A DNA stretch of 64,000 nt from Acanthococcus lagerstroemiae (GCA_031841125.1 CM063114.1:44227574-44291573), one strand, 5' to 3'. Shown: positions 10,431-22,269, numbered from the stretch's first letter. Made by a program: numbers and translations. Notes: generated by a model not told the origin, from the letters alone.

Positions 10431-11889
10431 TACTTTTTTTCATTTGTTCGAAAATACGTTGAATATTTTCGGTTGGTAATGTGTAAGTAGGCGGAATGTT
10501 CGCGTCTGTCATTTTAGATGATAAATTAATTTCGTGTATATAAATACGTACATACGAATCCGGTTAGACAATTTATTGTGCACCGTTAAGTCATGAATCT
10601 TATTACCAGGTCGTTACGATAATACCCTTCAACTTTTATTTTAGGCCTCGGCTTCAGTTGACGATGCGATTGCTTTTTTTTCTTCTTTTTTTTGCCGGTG
10701 TGCAATGACAGAACGACAGCAACGACACCCGGCGACGATTTTCCTCTTTCTTCGGCGAACTGCGAACAGAAATACTATTAAAATTATTAATGCTTATAAA
10801 GTGTTTTTTTCGCTGTCGTTTTGCGCTCTTTTTATATATATATTTTTTGTCTTTCTTTAGTCGACAAAATAACCGGTTAATTTTCTCATATGCTAGGCGA
10901 CTCGCACCGCGTATGCGTACAGCGCCGCTCGCGATGGATGCGATGACAAAAAGAACCAGTTTTCAGCGGTTCTCAAGAAGCGCGACTACGTCAGCGCGCC
11001 TGGTTGCTGGTTTATGATACCGTCGTCGTCTTTGGTCGTTGTCGGGTCCTTTGTAAATCTCCGGCTCTCGCCTGCCCGCTCTGCCCAGCCGAGAGTCGAG
11101 TCTCGGGTGTCGTAAAACTTTTCCAAAGATGTGGAAACCGCGACAAGAGGCTGAGCGGCGTTGGTAAACGCTGCAGGCCTCTGCCTGCGAGCTGTGAACG
11201 TGATCTGCTGCCCGTCGTATAACTGCAGATCGTTTGAGTTCACTTTCTGGACCTGTGTTGACACGAGGAAAGGCGTGTGACAAGTATAGGTGTGGCGAAA
11301 CCACTTGGCGAGTCGTTCCTTGAGGCTGATTATTGCTCAGAGTTGATACGGATAGACGATGAAGGATTTTGTAGTAGTTGGGAAAAGAATATTTGGAGGT
11401 CCGGTTGCATGGCTGGCTTTCCATTTGTAACATGAAAATATCGCTGTTTTGAAGCATTCCTAGCCTTGAATCTGATCGAAAGCGGTGCCAAGAAGTACCA
11501 AGCTGTTGGTGAACCAAGAACATAGATGACTTCTAAAGAGACACGGTAGTCCATTTGATCTTTCTAATCAACTTAATAAAGGGTACTAGAGAAGCGTTGC
11601 TTTGGGAATGCTCTTTCCAAAAATGTGAGTTGATGTTTTGAGCCGGAGCATAAGGCTCAGTATCAGACTACCTGCGCTCGATCAATGTGCATCGGAGTAG
11701 AGCTTTTCCCGGCTGAAGTAGGGATATCAAGTTTCTATTACGCATGTGTATAGTAAGATTGATGAAATTGAGACTTGTGTAGAGACCGAATTTAAATTGG
11801 TATGTCAGTTCAACGGAAGGAAGGGTGTCTACCAGTCATACAATTGCCTCTAATTACTCATAAATTTGGTAGTTCCTCCCAATTTATTT
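10431..11889. other. Unique sequence, partly GC-rich, no assigned gene
   Basis: Between 10680 and 11320 the sequence is richer in CG dinucleotides than its surroundings. Overlapping frames of 70-186 codons run on both strands. The longest (11523 to 10963, minus, 186 codons) has no family motif I recognise. At 11821 there is a short copy of a dispersed phrase (GTGTCTACCAGTCATACAAT) related to 24793 and 43405. The tract could be regulatory or a 5' region of a gene, but nothing proves it. Confidence 0.3.
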
Positions 11890-11965
11890 CCGCATAGTCG
11901 GATTCGGCATCCAGGCACGGTGTGAGCCAAAATGGCGTATGTCTTCACTTATATTTAAGGGACTC
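11890..11965. mobile_element. MITE family M1, half copy
   Basis: Carries the family core CATAGTCGGATTCGGCATC and a decayed right terminus ending GACTC before TA. Only one half of the palindromic element is present. Complete relatives are at 27451-27626 and 39825-39989. Confidence 0.55.
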
Positions 11966-11969
11966 TACT

Positions 11970-13065
11970 ACGGTTAGTCTCTTATTCTTTCAGAACACGC
12001 TCACGACTTTCGACTCGCGATTTCGCTATATAGAGGTGCTCAGTACGCTGTAACCGTTGCTGTGACCGAGACACGGCGACAGCAGCCAAATCTAATTATA
12101 GGTAAACTAAATTGACTATATAGGCACTTATAATATTAACGGATATTTCCGATTAGTCCGCGCTAATTAGGCTTCTCAGTGATGCGTGAATAAAGAGACA
12201 AAATTAATTTACACGAAAATTCTTTCTGGCCCATTCTTCCTAATAACGTTGAGCGAATACCTTGGTCGAGCTCAATATTATCCGCTACGCGTACACGCTT
12301 TTCTTTTTCCTTTTTTTTCACAAGGGAACAGAGAGGTTGGAAAAAGAGAGGCCAAGGCGGAGGCAACAGGAAAGAAAAAACTGTACGTATAATATTCGAC
12401 GACGCATTGTTTTACAAAATGATTCCTCTAAATACGGTAACACGAGCCGCCGTGTTTCACTTTCGCGCCTGTTTTAATTTGATACGAGCGCGCGTAATAA
12501 TATCTATACAGGTACCTATGTATGTAAACGAAATGGCGAAAAAGAATAAATAGACCACCCAAGAGAAACGGTCACAATGTCGGGTTTAACGCTTGTACGG
12601 ATTCGTCAATGATGCCCTGGTATACACACGCTGATATCATTCATCCGGTTTTAATTACCTCTAATTATGCACTGCTCGATACGCCCGTTTCAAGTCCGCA
12701 GTTTTACAGCTCTTCAGAGACAGAATACCAAGGTGGTGGTGATTACAGGTGTCTGAGGTTCGCATGGTGCGGGATATGAAAATGAAGAGTGTCAGCACAG
12801 AAAAATGAGGGTCTGTATTTTCGACTGACAACACCGAATTGAAATTCTTTGTAGGTTGAAGTTGTAACACCCAATAAGGTAAAAACACTTCGGGATATCC
12901 CTTCATGAAGTGCAATAATGAAGAGATGGATATTACTGTAGGCCATCAACAAGTAATAGTTGAACCTATGTAATTGACTGGAAGCGATGCAAAATTGCCA
13001 CAAATTTGAAAGGCTCCTAAGCGCCACCTCACCTTAACAGTTCACCATCACGAAGTTGCCGATGT
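11970..13065. other. No recognisable gene
   Basis: Short frames only. At 12293-12480 a low-complexity T-rich then purine-rich stretch is present. Nothing here resembles a coding exon, RNA gene or inverted repeat. Confidence 0.4.
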
Positions 13066-13069
13066 ACAA

Positions 13070-13567
13070 CAGAACTTCACAATGGTTGCAACTTGCCACA
13101 GTAGCAGTCCATGAAGGTATGAAGTAACGGCGGGCATAGACAACGGAGCTTCTGGATTGGTTATACAAATCACCGTAGTAGTGTTCCGCAGGCCATTAAG
13201 GTATGAGATAACTGTGACAGTCTACAGTGAATCTTTCTGATTGGTTGCTAATCACAACAGTAGCGCTTAGCGTTCTGTTGAGATATCTGAGGTAATAGCG
13301 GTAATCTATGGCAGCGCTTTCTGATTGGTTGTCAATCATCACAATAGGACTTGGCGGTCTGTTGGGTCTGTAGAAATATAAAGTAACAACAGAAAGCAAT
13401 CCAGCTAGAGCTTTCTCATCGGTTGAAAATTACCACAGTACTGTTTAGCAGTCCATTTAGGTATGACGTAGTTGTAACAATAAAGCTTTCTGATTGGTTG
13501 CAAATTACCACCGTAGTGTCTGGCAGTCTATTAAGATATGAAGTAATTGTGGCGACAAAGCTTGCTG
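13070..13567. repeat. Minisatellite, unit about 85 bp
   Basis: The word TCTGATTGGTT (with small variants) occurs near 13151, 13235, 13320, 13415 and 13489. Each is followed by an ATCACAACAGTAGTG-like phrase and a GTCCATTAAGGTATGA-like phrase. The spacing of 74-95 bp and low identity indicate an old array of five to six units. It runs directly into a MITE half copy. Confidence 0.75.
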
Positions 13568-13652
13568 AGCCTGTACTGCGTAGTCAATTCGGCATCGACG
13601 GGCGCTTTTGGAATCAAGATAGCGTATGATCATACTTGAGTCTGTAGTGCTC
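13568..13652. mobile_element. MITE family M1, right half
   Basis: Contains GTAGTCAATTCGGCATCGAC, then GGGCGCTTTTGGAATCAAGA, and the terminus GTAGTGCTC followed by TA. The left arm is absent, so the copy was truncated or inserted next to the minisatellite and then lost half. Confidence 0.65.
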
Positions 13653-13654
13653 TA

Positions 13655-16024
13655 ATACTAGTTCAAGTAGCGGCCTTGAAGTACAGCGCAAGCTGGTCAA
13701 ACATCGCTTCAAAGAAAAAGAATAAAAGAAAACTGGTGAACCTGAAGTCGAGCCGTTTTCCAGTTGATGGATGCGCTGGATAACTTGACCATCTGTGTAA
13801 ATCTGCATAACTAATTCCTTTTGTCTGAATAGTTCCTAGATGGATGTAAACTTGACCAACATAGACAAATGAAAAGCTAGTATTTTAGAAAGCCAACGAA
13901 TAGCGGATGCATCTCGCATGTAAAATTTCAGCCTTCTGGGACACATTGGTACCGAAGCCAATGAACAGCGGATGTGGTGACCATATGAGCTAAATTTTGG
14001 TGTTGTAAGCACGCTTGTTGTGCCTCGCCGTTTGCTGGAAATTCACGAGATTTCGAAGCCGACCGGACAGCGGGCACCCACGCATGCCGGCCGGCGGAGC
14101 GGCAAGAATGAAGTTTAAACTGACCCCGCGTGATTTACGTTCGACACGGCACACTCGGCACTCTCGGATGCCCGCAAAAATACGGCCGGGCGCAAATGAA
14201 AGTTATTGGAAGTAACATTTGCCGCGTTTTCATAAATGAAAAAGTCGAGAAAAGCCACGTCGATGCGAGCGAGCGAAAGAGAGAGTGAGGAGGCGAGAGA
14301 AAGTTTTCAATAAGGCGAGTTGATTACAAAAGCTTTTCATACGCTCTAGCCCTAGGGTGCAATTTATAGGTCTTTCAATTTTAAAGTATTCGGATTTGCG
14401 CACCAGTTTCGGCGATAGATGTCCGCCAAAATTGCCTTCAGCAGTAGAAAAACTTCGCGCCGACTTCACACATAGTCGCCTTTACCTGTCAACCTGGCAA
14501 ATGATCCAGCAGAGAGTACACGGTAATAAATGGCGGGATAGCATTTTAATTCGTTGTAGGGTTTTTTCCTCCTTTCCGTATTTTCAGAAATCGCCGATCG
14601 GGCATTAAAATGCGAGAACACGCGTCGGCTGTCGTCAATTTTTAGATCTTGACGTGCTGACCGTCTCTCTAGCCGGCCGCGATTCCATTCTTTTTGATAC
14701 CTCCGTTTTTCCCTCGACTTCTTTTTTTCTTTTTCTTTTTTTTTTTTGCTCTTTAAAGGGGAGGGGGTAGGTATCATGCTCTGTCACTGTCTTCGTCGCT
14801 CTCTCGCATTTCATACTTTTTATTGATTTTTTGCGCAGACGAACAGCATGTTCTGCGACAGGTCGTCTTTTATCGGATATTTCTTTTTTCTTTTCGTATA
14901 TTTCCTTCCTCGGCTTTTGTTCGTCCGGTTCGGCTCCTTTTTATTGCGTAAATCTTTCATAGGATGTATAATTTTATCAATTTCATTCGCCGGAACGGTC
15001 GCAGCTCGCGTGACATTGCTGCCTTTGACACGACTCGAATTTCAGGTCACCCTGCTCTTGCAATGGATTTCGAACAGTCGATAGTTCGAGGTGGTGAAGA
15101 GGAAACTTGGCTAGATCGGTCGAAAAAGAACTCGGGTTGGATATCTCTTCGAAAATCAGATGATTATGTAATTTTGGTCTACTTTTGTGTGTGGTGCCGA
15201 GACCCGGAAATGTGTGGATTGGTTGTACTTGGTGGGGTGCTGGGCTCCCTGCTGATTTCCCAACGTGGTGCCGAAATCAGGAGATCTATGTAATCTGTAA
15301 CATCAGCATTGGGGTTGCTGATTGTCAAAGTTTCAAACGCCCCTGTCCTTGTACTGTTGACTAATTGTGTGAATTTGATTAATTGAATGGTAGCTAAGGT
15401 ATGTCCGTGCATAGTGACTGGTGTCGAAGAGAAAATTAGGCAGTCTTGTCTCGTGCAAGGCTAGTTAGGCGCGATATAGCCATGGGAGAGGGTGACTCAT
15501 CTACTTTTTTAAATGAAAATTTGGAAAATTTTCGATTTTTATGCTTTAATAGTTGAAAATTGTTTGATTCTCGTATCAGAAAGTTGGCTTTGCTATGGTC
15601 TTGGGTCTGTTTCATTCTGAGGTCTGAATTCTGCTACATTCGTGATATATTTCGTTCAATATACGAGTATTAGCTTTTGTGCAAGGTCCCGAAGTTTCCA
15701 GGTTGATTGAGCGTTCTACACAGTGATCAGGTACGCTGTGTGCAATTACGGTTTCAAGGATCTACCAAATTACGCAACCTCAGAAGCCTTGGAAAAAAGC
15801 AGATGATGATAATACCAACTAGAAAGTTACATTTGAGTATGAAAATTGAAAGTAACTTGCGCTAAATTTCATTTAGAAGTATTCATTGTTGCACAAGAAG
15901 CTCTAACTTTAAGATGATCTTAATATTGTAAGACTTTTCCAGGCCTGATAGAAAATCGTAAACACCTATCAGACTCTTGATTTTTTAATCCTTCTAAACT
16001 GCATGAAGACTCGTAGCACTGAAG
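13655..16024. other. No recognisable gene
   Basis: A CG-rich block at 14030-14200, a T-rich and A-rich patch at 14700-14760, and frames of 60-110 codons in both directions without motifs. The phrase TGGTGCCGA recurs at 15194 and 15269. It can occur next to LTR retrotransposon primer sites, but no LTR is visible, so I make no call. Confidence 0.35.
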
Positions 16025-16030
16025 ACTTTT

Positions 16031-16556
16031 TCAGATTCTCGCAGCAATGTTTAAGACTCTCTTAACTCGCTTGCGAACATCTTTAAAATTCTCGAAAACT
16101 TTTCTCCGGACTCTGTCATAAGTATTATCTAAGCAAAGTGTTGACAATTTATTTCGATTTGGTAGTTTTGGAAGGTATGCAGGGGGTAATGCTTTAATCA
16201 TATTTTTGAAGTGAATAGATTCTACCACAGCAAATGGTATATTGCAGCCAAACATAAATTCAGATACCCTCCTTTCTATCACTTCATTTTCCTCTTCTGA
16301 AATTGTATCAATAAATTTATCCAATGGCTGACTTTTTGTATGCGCTCGTTTATTTTATTTGTTTGGAGGACAGAACTTGTGCAGGACTAACAGGAGTACC
16401 TGCTGCAGATGACCGATTTGGAGAGGTACTAACTGCTGGTACTGATGCTGATGAGAATGGTGAGAGTGAAGGACCAGTGAAAATGGACGATAAAGTGTTG
16501 AGTTCTGGCCCTGAAATAAGAATAATGACATCGCTCTCATCATCTGCAGGGATTTC
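16031..16556 (-). pseudogene. hAT transposase remnant (DUF659-type)
   Basis: The minus-strand frame 16324-16031 reads DKFIDTISEEENEVIE, then FMFGCNIPFAVVES, HFKNMIKALPPAYLP and NRNKLSTLCLDNTYD. This run is the signature start of the DUF659 region in hAT transposases, cut-and-paste enzymes with an RNase H-like fold. Upstream, in another frame (16565-16350), is a Ser/Pro-rich linker, which often separates a BED zinc finger from this region. The catalytic core and the C-terminal dimerisation region are missing. Frame changes near 16325 mark it as a pseudogene. An RTE fragment adjoins it upstream on the same strand. Confidence 0.75.
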
Positions 16557-17425
16557 AATTTTCATTTTATTTTATTTATTGGCCGTGACCCAATCGCGTC
16601 CGCGATATTGACACTTCCATTTATTGGTAAGTGGACGGTGTCTCCATCGTCGCCCCCCCCCCTTCGGTCGACCTTTGTTGGGGATAGGCCTCTGTCAATT
16701 CCCTCCACCTTGTTCTATCCTTTGCCATATTAGACCACTTCGGTCCGAGATGTTGAAGCAGTTCGACCTCCCACCTCATAACCGGCCTCCTCTTGCCTCG
16801 CTTGCCTTCTTGTGGGACCCAGGTAGTTAGGACTTTGTTCCATTTATGATTTGGTTCACAGATAATATGAACTGCATACTTAAGCTTCAGCTTTTTGAGA
16901 ACCACCCGATGTTTTGGCTTTGGTTTTTTCCATAATATCTTGTACTTTAGTGCGGTCTTTTAATCTGATTTAGAGGATACTTCTCAACATTGAATTGTGC
17001 GTGGACCGGATTTTGTGCATTTGTTGTTTAGTGATGGCCCAGGTCTGGGCTCCGTAGGTCAATACTGGAAGGACTGTGTTTTCCAATACCCTTATTTGAG
17101 TATATAACTTCATGCTGCTTTTCAGTATTTTCCTTTGAGACCATAAAGCTTTCCACGCGTTTGCCCTGCGGATTCTTATCTCTTTTTGAGTGTTTTTTTC
17201 CCCCTCTCTTAAATAAAAAGCTAGAATTTGCCCTAAGTACTTGTATTCGGAGACCACCTCTATGGTTTTATTGTCGACTTTGATTTCTTATAGATGAATC
17301 GAAGGTCTTGATGAAATCCACGAACATTATAGCTAGTTCTAGCTGAAATTCCCTTGTTTTCTCCAAAAGTTGGCGCAACGTTTGAATATGGTCAATCGTA
17401 CTGAAATCCTTCCTAGTAGGAAGGG
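16557..17425 (-). mobile_element. RTE-type LINE, internally deleted
   Basis: On the minus strand, from 17425: RKDFSTIDHIQTLRQLLEKT and MFVDFIKTFDS (RT fingers and palm). A deletion near 17285 removes the YADD region. The frame resumes as EVVSEYKYLGQ (17257 on), then LPVLTYGAQTW, and after a frameshift LTTWVPQEGKRGKRRPVMRW and a terminal DRTRWRELTEAYPQQ. The 3' end is an A-rich AATAAATAAAATAAAATG tail at 16557-16583. The C-terminal G-K-R-R-P-R-W pattern is that of RTE elements and matches the 6646-9980 copy. Confidence 0.8.
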
Positions 17426-17429
17426 ATTT

Positions 17430-18725
17430 CAATAATCAATGGATAAAAATCGGTAGTATTCGGGCTACTAACCACCTACAACAATGAAGAGATGATAATT
17501 TAATCATAAAACTTCGAATTTCTATTTTCGAAAATGTACAGGGCTACTCACTGTAACATCTCCATCAAATATTATAGTTGGATCCTCCGCATCATCAGAC
17601 AATAACAAAAGAACAAGATCATCAACATCTTCCTCATTTGACTGATCATAGTCATCCTCACGTCTTTTATAGTAACCGCGTTTTCAATTTGTAGCGTTTT
17701 TATCCCGCATTCGAATGGTAAATTCCAAAATTGATCTTTCACGAAATTTTTCATACAGTAAGGATTCCAGTTGTGATGAAGAACGTGGAGAGTGTGGAGA
17801 TTCCTTTTTCTTACAGATAGCCTTAAGCAGTGATGTCCCCATGAATTTTTTTGAGGGGGCTCTAAATTATGAATTATTTTCCTCATTAAAAAAAACATCT
17901 CAGTCAAAGGTCATATTCGCTTCAAAATAGGTCATCGTTTATAAATTCGCAATAAAACCGCAATAAATTTATAAAAAGTACAAAAAAATTTATTTTCAAC
18001 AAAATTGATAAAAATTTAAAATAATTACAGACGTTACAGTGGGTACAAAGGTTTATTTAGTAAATACATTAAAAAAAAAAATCCTGAGTATTTTTATTAC
18101 TATCAGTGTGGTAGGTTAAGGAGACGTAAAAATGTAACAGCAAAAAAATATTATGCAACAATTAACAACACTATAAAATTACAACAGGGACCAATAGTAA
18201 CGCTGAAGTCGGACTTTTCCATTACTTTTTTCAAAATCTAATCATCGACTAGTATCTTGATGAATTTTTAATTTTAAGAGACTGAATTTTGTTTATTTTA
18301 GGTAATTTCTCGAGGAGGGGCTGAGCCCTTCCTCGATTTTCCTAAAAATTCTTGAGACGGGGCTGAGCCCCGGTACCCCCCCCCCCTATGGGAACCAGTA
18401 TAAATTATAAGTTGATAAGCAGTAAATTAATATTTAATAACTAACGTGATGAACAATTTGAGGTTTGAGTCATTGAAAGTAAGCTTTCATCAAGAGACAG
18501 CTGTATTACCAAGTTGCTGTTGACAAAACAAACATTGAACACAATAATTATTCTGTCTTGGTCCGAATAAAATCCAGCTCGGCATAATTATTGTGTTTTC
18601 CTTGTGGCATTTATGCTGTAGTGATGAATTCGTTTCCAAAACTATCATTTTCCAGTCAATTTCCACTCTTTCTTCTAATTTTTACATATTCTACATGATT
18701 TTTACCTGTCATATGTAAAATATGT
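17430..18725. other. AT-rich, no firm gene; possible transposon debris
   Basis: A minus-strand acidic run (EEDVDDLVLLLLSDD, about 17640-17590) looks coding-like but matches no family I can name. A CAGTGATGTCCCC word at 17828 and a CCCCTATGGGAACCAGT word near 18395 could be decayed hAT-type ends. The interior is AT-rich with homopolymers. I do not assert an element. Confidence 0.3.
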
Positions 18726-18806
18726 TTTTTACAATACATCAGAAAGACGATGCTTACTTCAGTATTTTGCAAGTGAAAAGTAGCACTTTTCATTGACGAA
18801 TCAGAT

Positions 18807-19221
18807 ACTCTTTTCATTTGTTCTCGCCCGAGCCCTGGAACTGCCCCTTCGAGCATCGGGGAGCCTTTTTAGGGCTGTCTTAGCCCTCTTCTCTTCTTGC
18901 CGGGAATCGGCCTAGGTCGACTGCGCTATCTTTCTGTCGAATACCCGTATTACTAGCCCCGTGGTTTATGATGGTGAGTTCAACGAGCACCGGCAGGTAG
19001 CGCCTTACCCATTTACAGCTTTCAGATACTGGTGATGGATTACACACTTCTTGGAAGCCTCTGCTGTAAGTGGTTGTGACTCTGTGTACGTTATCAGAAT
19101 GCGGTGTTAGAATGTGTGACAAGTTCTTTCTTGCATTACTGATAACGATGCTGGCGTTGGGAATCTAACCCGGTGCCTTCGGGTTATGAAGCCGAGTTCT
19201 TACAGCTACGCCACAAAGCAC
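18807..19221 (-). mobile_element. tRNA-derived SINE insertion, 415 bp
   Basis: Flanked by a perfect 13-bp direct repeat TGACGAATCAGAT (18794-18806 and 19222-19234), the target duplication expected for LINE-mobilised insertion. On the minus strand it opens with a tRNA-like head: GTGGCGTAGCTGTAAGA as box A, a loop TTCATAA with a CAT anticodon, and GGGTTAGATTCC as box B. The middle has GCCGGTGCTCGTTGAACTC. The end, GAAGAGAAGAGGGCTAAGAC then CCCCGATGCTCGAAG and CCAGGGCTCGGG, matches the 3' part of the SINEs at 19910 and 29462, which have a different tRNA head. An A-rich tail closes it. Confidence 0.85.
19145..19221 (-). other. tRNA-Met-like SINE head (not a functional tRNA)
   Basis: Box A and box B are recognisable, and an anticodon-stem-like TCGG...CCGA brackets TTCATAA. 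The base pair next to the loop is a C-C mismatch, and there is no paired acceptor stem. It probably serves as the internal RNA polymerase III promoter of the SINE. Confidence 0.6.
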
Positions 19222-19909
19222 TGACGAATCAGATTCTAGCATAACCTCAATGTAAAGTAAACGTGCCTCATTGTAAAAACACGAGTCACATTTTTACATG
19301 CAGGCACGTTTATCAACTGACACAATGGAGTGACACCAAGAATACCGACGGGTGCTGAGAATGGCCGACTAATGCCGAGGATGTTATTACGGTTGTTTCC
19401 TGATATTATTCGCTATTGGAACAGTAGGTTTCCTTTTAGTTGGGAAAATGCAACTGAATTTTTCAGCGTTGCTTTTTTTGACAAGACAAAGCAGTTAATG
19501 TTTTCCCTTTCTGATCATGTATTGTAAAAAATATCTTGCAAAACAAGAGCCAAAAGTGAGTTTACATGACTCTGGAATTGCTCACTCGTTACACTCAATC
19601 GCAAACCTTCCTTTACATGTAAACACTCACTTTTGACTATTGATGTGTAATATACTATTTTACGCGTATAAATGCAGCCCTAGTTGGAGCCTAAAAAGAT
19701 AATCGTAGAAATGAGCGCTGACAGGTGATGTGTATGTTCAAAGATATCCATCAGGGAACATCCGGAATGGTGGAGGGAGGGGGACACACACAAATAGTGC
19801 TTCCATCATCAACACGTGTCACTAATCTTGAGAATTTAACCCATATTGGATATCAAAATTATGTAAGTGGTGCCGAAATCCGTGCAATTCTAGTTAGGTT
19901 TCTAGACAC

Positions 19910-20080
19910 TGGTTGGCCGAGTGGATAGCGCGCTGGTCTCGGAAGCCGGAGGTCGTGGGTTTGAGCCCACCTAGCAACTCGCTGCATTTCGACCTGGGTC
20001 GGTTTTTCGGCAAGTCTCCCCGATGTCTTTGAGGTAATGCTCAAAAGGGCGGATTCCAGAGCTCGGGTTGAGAGCAGAAA
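19910..20080 (+). mobile_element. tRNA-derived SINE (Leu/Ser-like head)
   Basis: Starts GGTTGGCCGAGTGGATAGCG (box A) and has GGTTTGAGCCC (box B), followed by CTAGCAACTCGCTGCATTTC and a 3' part with CTCCCCGATGTCTTTGAGG and GGGCGGATTCCAGAGCTCGG. The head resembles a type II tRNA, but no long variable arm or 3' acceptor strand follows. A closely similar copy is at 29462-29650. This copy lacks the GATGAGAAGAGGG stretch present in the other. Confidence 0.8.
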
Positions 20081-21404
20081 TGGAGGGGGGAAAGAGGGGG
20101 AAAGACTCCTCTACCTCCATCTTTGAATCTTTGTTGAAATTCGTGGTTTTTCAATTTTCATTCTCTTAACTAACGAAAATCGTTTACATGGTGCCGAATC
20201 CCAGGCCTGCTTGATGTCGGAGCAGTGTTGGTCTCTCGCCTCGGACCGTGTCACCTCCAGCTATATAAATGACCGCCATCTTGTTGACTTCGAAGAACTT
20301 ACATATGACGGCAATTGAAAATTCCTCGCTGAACGTAGAGATTGAGAGTTCTGTATCCTGATAGGTGTGAAGTGTCAACGAATTCACACGGATTCACATT
20401 TTCGGTTGTTCTCTCTCGAGCATAGTCTAGTATTCACGGATACATGTGCCCGTAATACACGTGCAGAGTGGAAAAAACGAGAAAAAGAAAAAAAACCCAT
20501 TTACTTAATTTGATCTTATCAGAAACATGGAAAACGACATGCTGGCATACCGACGCCGGCGTACATTAAAGTAAATTACTGTTATTAACCCATATGAAAT
20601 GATATATGACAGTCACATGCCAAGAATTTTTGAATATTTTTCGGCTGCAGCGGCTCGACGTCCGAAGTGGAGTGCCACCTATTCGTTAATTAAATGTCGA
20701 AATTGCGCTTTTTTGGCCGGGCGATGCGAACGAAAAAACCATACCAGGGGAGGATTTGTAAAAGGCTGCCCCGCGAATTAAATATTTCCAGCTTTATTGG
20801 GAATACCTACCACCTACCTCGATCTGTTTGTTTCAAGTGGGCGGGGGGGGGGCAGATTCCGCTTCGCCAACAGTTTCCCGTAGCTTCGTTTCGCGCCAGA
20901 ATCTTTCATTACGATAATTGTGGAGAATAATATTTCAAATGTTTTAGAGGGAGTATTTTGAAATCAAACGTGTTTTGTTTCTCTTCTGTTTTACGCTAAT
21001 TAGGCCGTTCGTTCGCCGAGTATATTGGAATTCGCAAATGACGAAGCAGCGCGCGGAGCGTGCTCCGGAACAAAAAGTGCTCGCCAGACGAATCCAAATA
21101 TTTGCGAACGAATCGAGAGGGATGAGTTTGCTGCCGAATTAACGGCTTAAGTGCACGTTCTCGGGTTTAATTATTCTGAGAGTTTTCTCGAAGTTGGGCG
21201 GCGGCGAGATAAGCGCTTGATTTGTCTCCGAAATGGGACTTCGAATGCGCCGCGAATCGCCGTTTCATTTGTACAGTAATCAGGTGATTTGGTGTGGGAA
21301 ATGAAGAAAAAAGTTGAACGAAAATTGGCAGGAATGTGAAAATTGTGAGTATGATGGCCGTATTGCGTTTGTGACACTCATTTTTGTGTTCACTCTCTCT
21401 AGGT
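20081..21404. other. Unique sequence, CG-rich patch, no gene
   Basis: At 20980-21270 the sequence is rich in CGAA/TTCG words and CG dinucleotides and looks unlike neighbouring repeats. It contains no convincing frame and could be conserved non-coding DNA. At 20848 there is a G homopolymer. A stretch at 20185 repeats the TGGTGCCGAATCCCAGG phrase seen elsewhere. Confidence 0.35.
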
Positions 21405-22259
21405 CAGTAGTTCTCAAGGGGCGATAACGCCCCCTAGGGGTGGTGAAGAGGTACCGAGGGGCAGCAGGCTTGTTCTTTGCAGTTAAATGGCGATGAGTAT
21501 GTTCCAAGCGGTCGGGAGCAGTGAGCATATGTTGTATACAAGCGTGACTTCGAAGAACTCCACTCTCTTATCTTAAAGTTCAGTGGAATCAGTTTACAAC
21601 TTCAAGACGATGAAGTTATTGGATTGCAACAAAATCTGTTATTTCTGCCGTCCAAAAAAGAACTCATTTTGTGGAAGCAGACTTTTGACCCAAACGCGTT
21701 CAGCTAGTTTCCAATCTTGTCGGATCTTCGTAAGCCTGAGATCAGTGAAGTACCCTTTGGTGGCATTCAAGTGTACTGTCAATACCTAGAGTCTTTGCAC
21801 AAGGACTTATCTGAACGTTATGAAGATTTCTATTTCTGGAAATTGCTGAATGGGTCAAGAATCCTTCTTTCAATTTTAAGACAGCATGGGTTGAGGCTCA
21901 GGTAGAATTGGCTAAACTTTCAACAAATGAGACGCTGAAAGCAAGCTTCCACGATGGTAATAGGCTCACAGAATTTTGGCTTCGAGCCAACATCGCTTAC
22001 CTCTACCTGGAGTGTAGAGCGTCGTGAAAAAATTTTGGTTACCATCCCCTCCTCCTGCCTCGTCAAGCGGATCTTATTCGTTTGATTTGGTACATTGAAG
22101 TTCTGTTATCTGTTCTCATCGTTCTTCCAAATGTATTTTTCTTTCATTGATTTTAGTTTTCAGAACAATCTCTTCTGATCTTCATTCTTCTCATAATAGG
22201 GCGTTGGAAAATGTTCAGCTGGGGGAGGGGGGTAGCTTGAAAATAGTTGAGAACCACTG
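21405..22259 (+). mobile_element. hAT element (Charlie-like), internally deleted
   Basis: Ends are CAGTAGTTCTCAAGGGG at 21405 and, reversed, CAGTGGTTCTCAACTA from 22259. CAGTGGTTCTCAA is a classic hAT-Charlie terminus. The flanking octamers CTCTAGGT and CTGTACGT agree at 6 of 8 positions with a central TA, consistent with an aged 8-bp target duplication. The interior holds a decayed transposase C-terminal region (21560-22020). At 855 bp it is far shorter than an autonomous hAT. Confidence 0.8.
21560..22025 (+). pseudogene. hAT transposase remnant, ZBED5/FAM200-like C-terminal part
   Basis: Pieces in shifting plus-strand frames read QYLESLHKDLSERYEDF, then WVKNPSFNFKTAWVEAQVEL, LSTNETLKASFHDGNRLTEF and WLRANIAYLYLE. 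In ZBED5/FAM200-type hAT proteins the order is the same: a RYEDF-like motif, a W-NPF motif, a helical ELIELQND segment, and an FW motif before the dimerisation region. At least two frameshifts and stops separate the pieces, so it cannot encode active transposase. The upstream BED finger and first catalytic Asp are absent. Confidence 0.7.
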
Positions 22260-22269
22260 CTGTACGTTC

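Larger units (their letters stand above)
18730..19655. mobile_element. TIR element family T1 with foldback tail, interrupted by a SINE
   Basis: The left end TTACAATACATCAGAAAG (18730) pairs with the right end CTTTCTGATCATGTATTGTA (near 19507-19527). The adjoining 19527-19655 segment is a foldback with arms CCAAAAGTGAGTTTA and its near complement. The same order, TIR element then foldback, is found at 32217-32880 and 35580-36067. A 415-bp SINE sits inside this copy; without it the flanks match the 35.6-kb copy continuously. No coding frame is present, so the family is non-autonomous. Confidence 0.75.

Noticed and set aside
10963..11523. 186-codon minus-strand open frame with an ATG
   Set aside because: No motif or domain, overlapping frames of similar size on both strands, and CG-rich sequence in which stops are rarer. 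Likely chance.
17828..18400. hAT element with CAGTGATGTCCCC and CCAGT ends
   Set aside because: The termini match only loosely, the interior is AT-rich without transposase, and no 8-bp duplication was found.
19145..19221. Functional tRNA-Met gene
   Set aside because: The anticodon stem has a C-C mismatch by the loop, there is no acceptor stem, and it lies inside a retroposed SINE with a target duplication.
15194..20200. Primer-binding-site-like phrase TGGTGCCGA at 15194, 15269, 19869 and 20190
   Set aside because: No LTR, polypurine tract or gag/pol remnant is near any of them, so the phrase alone cannot support a BEL/Pao or Gypsy call.
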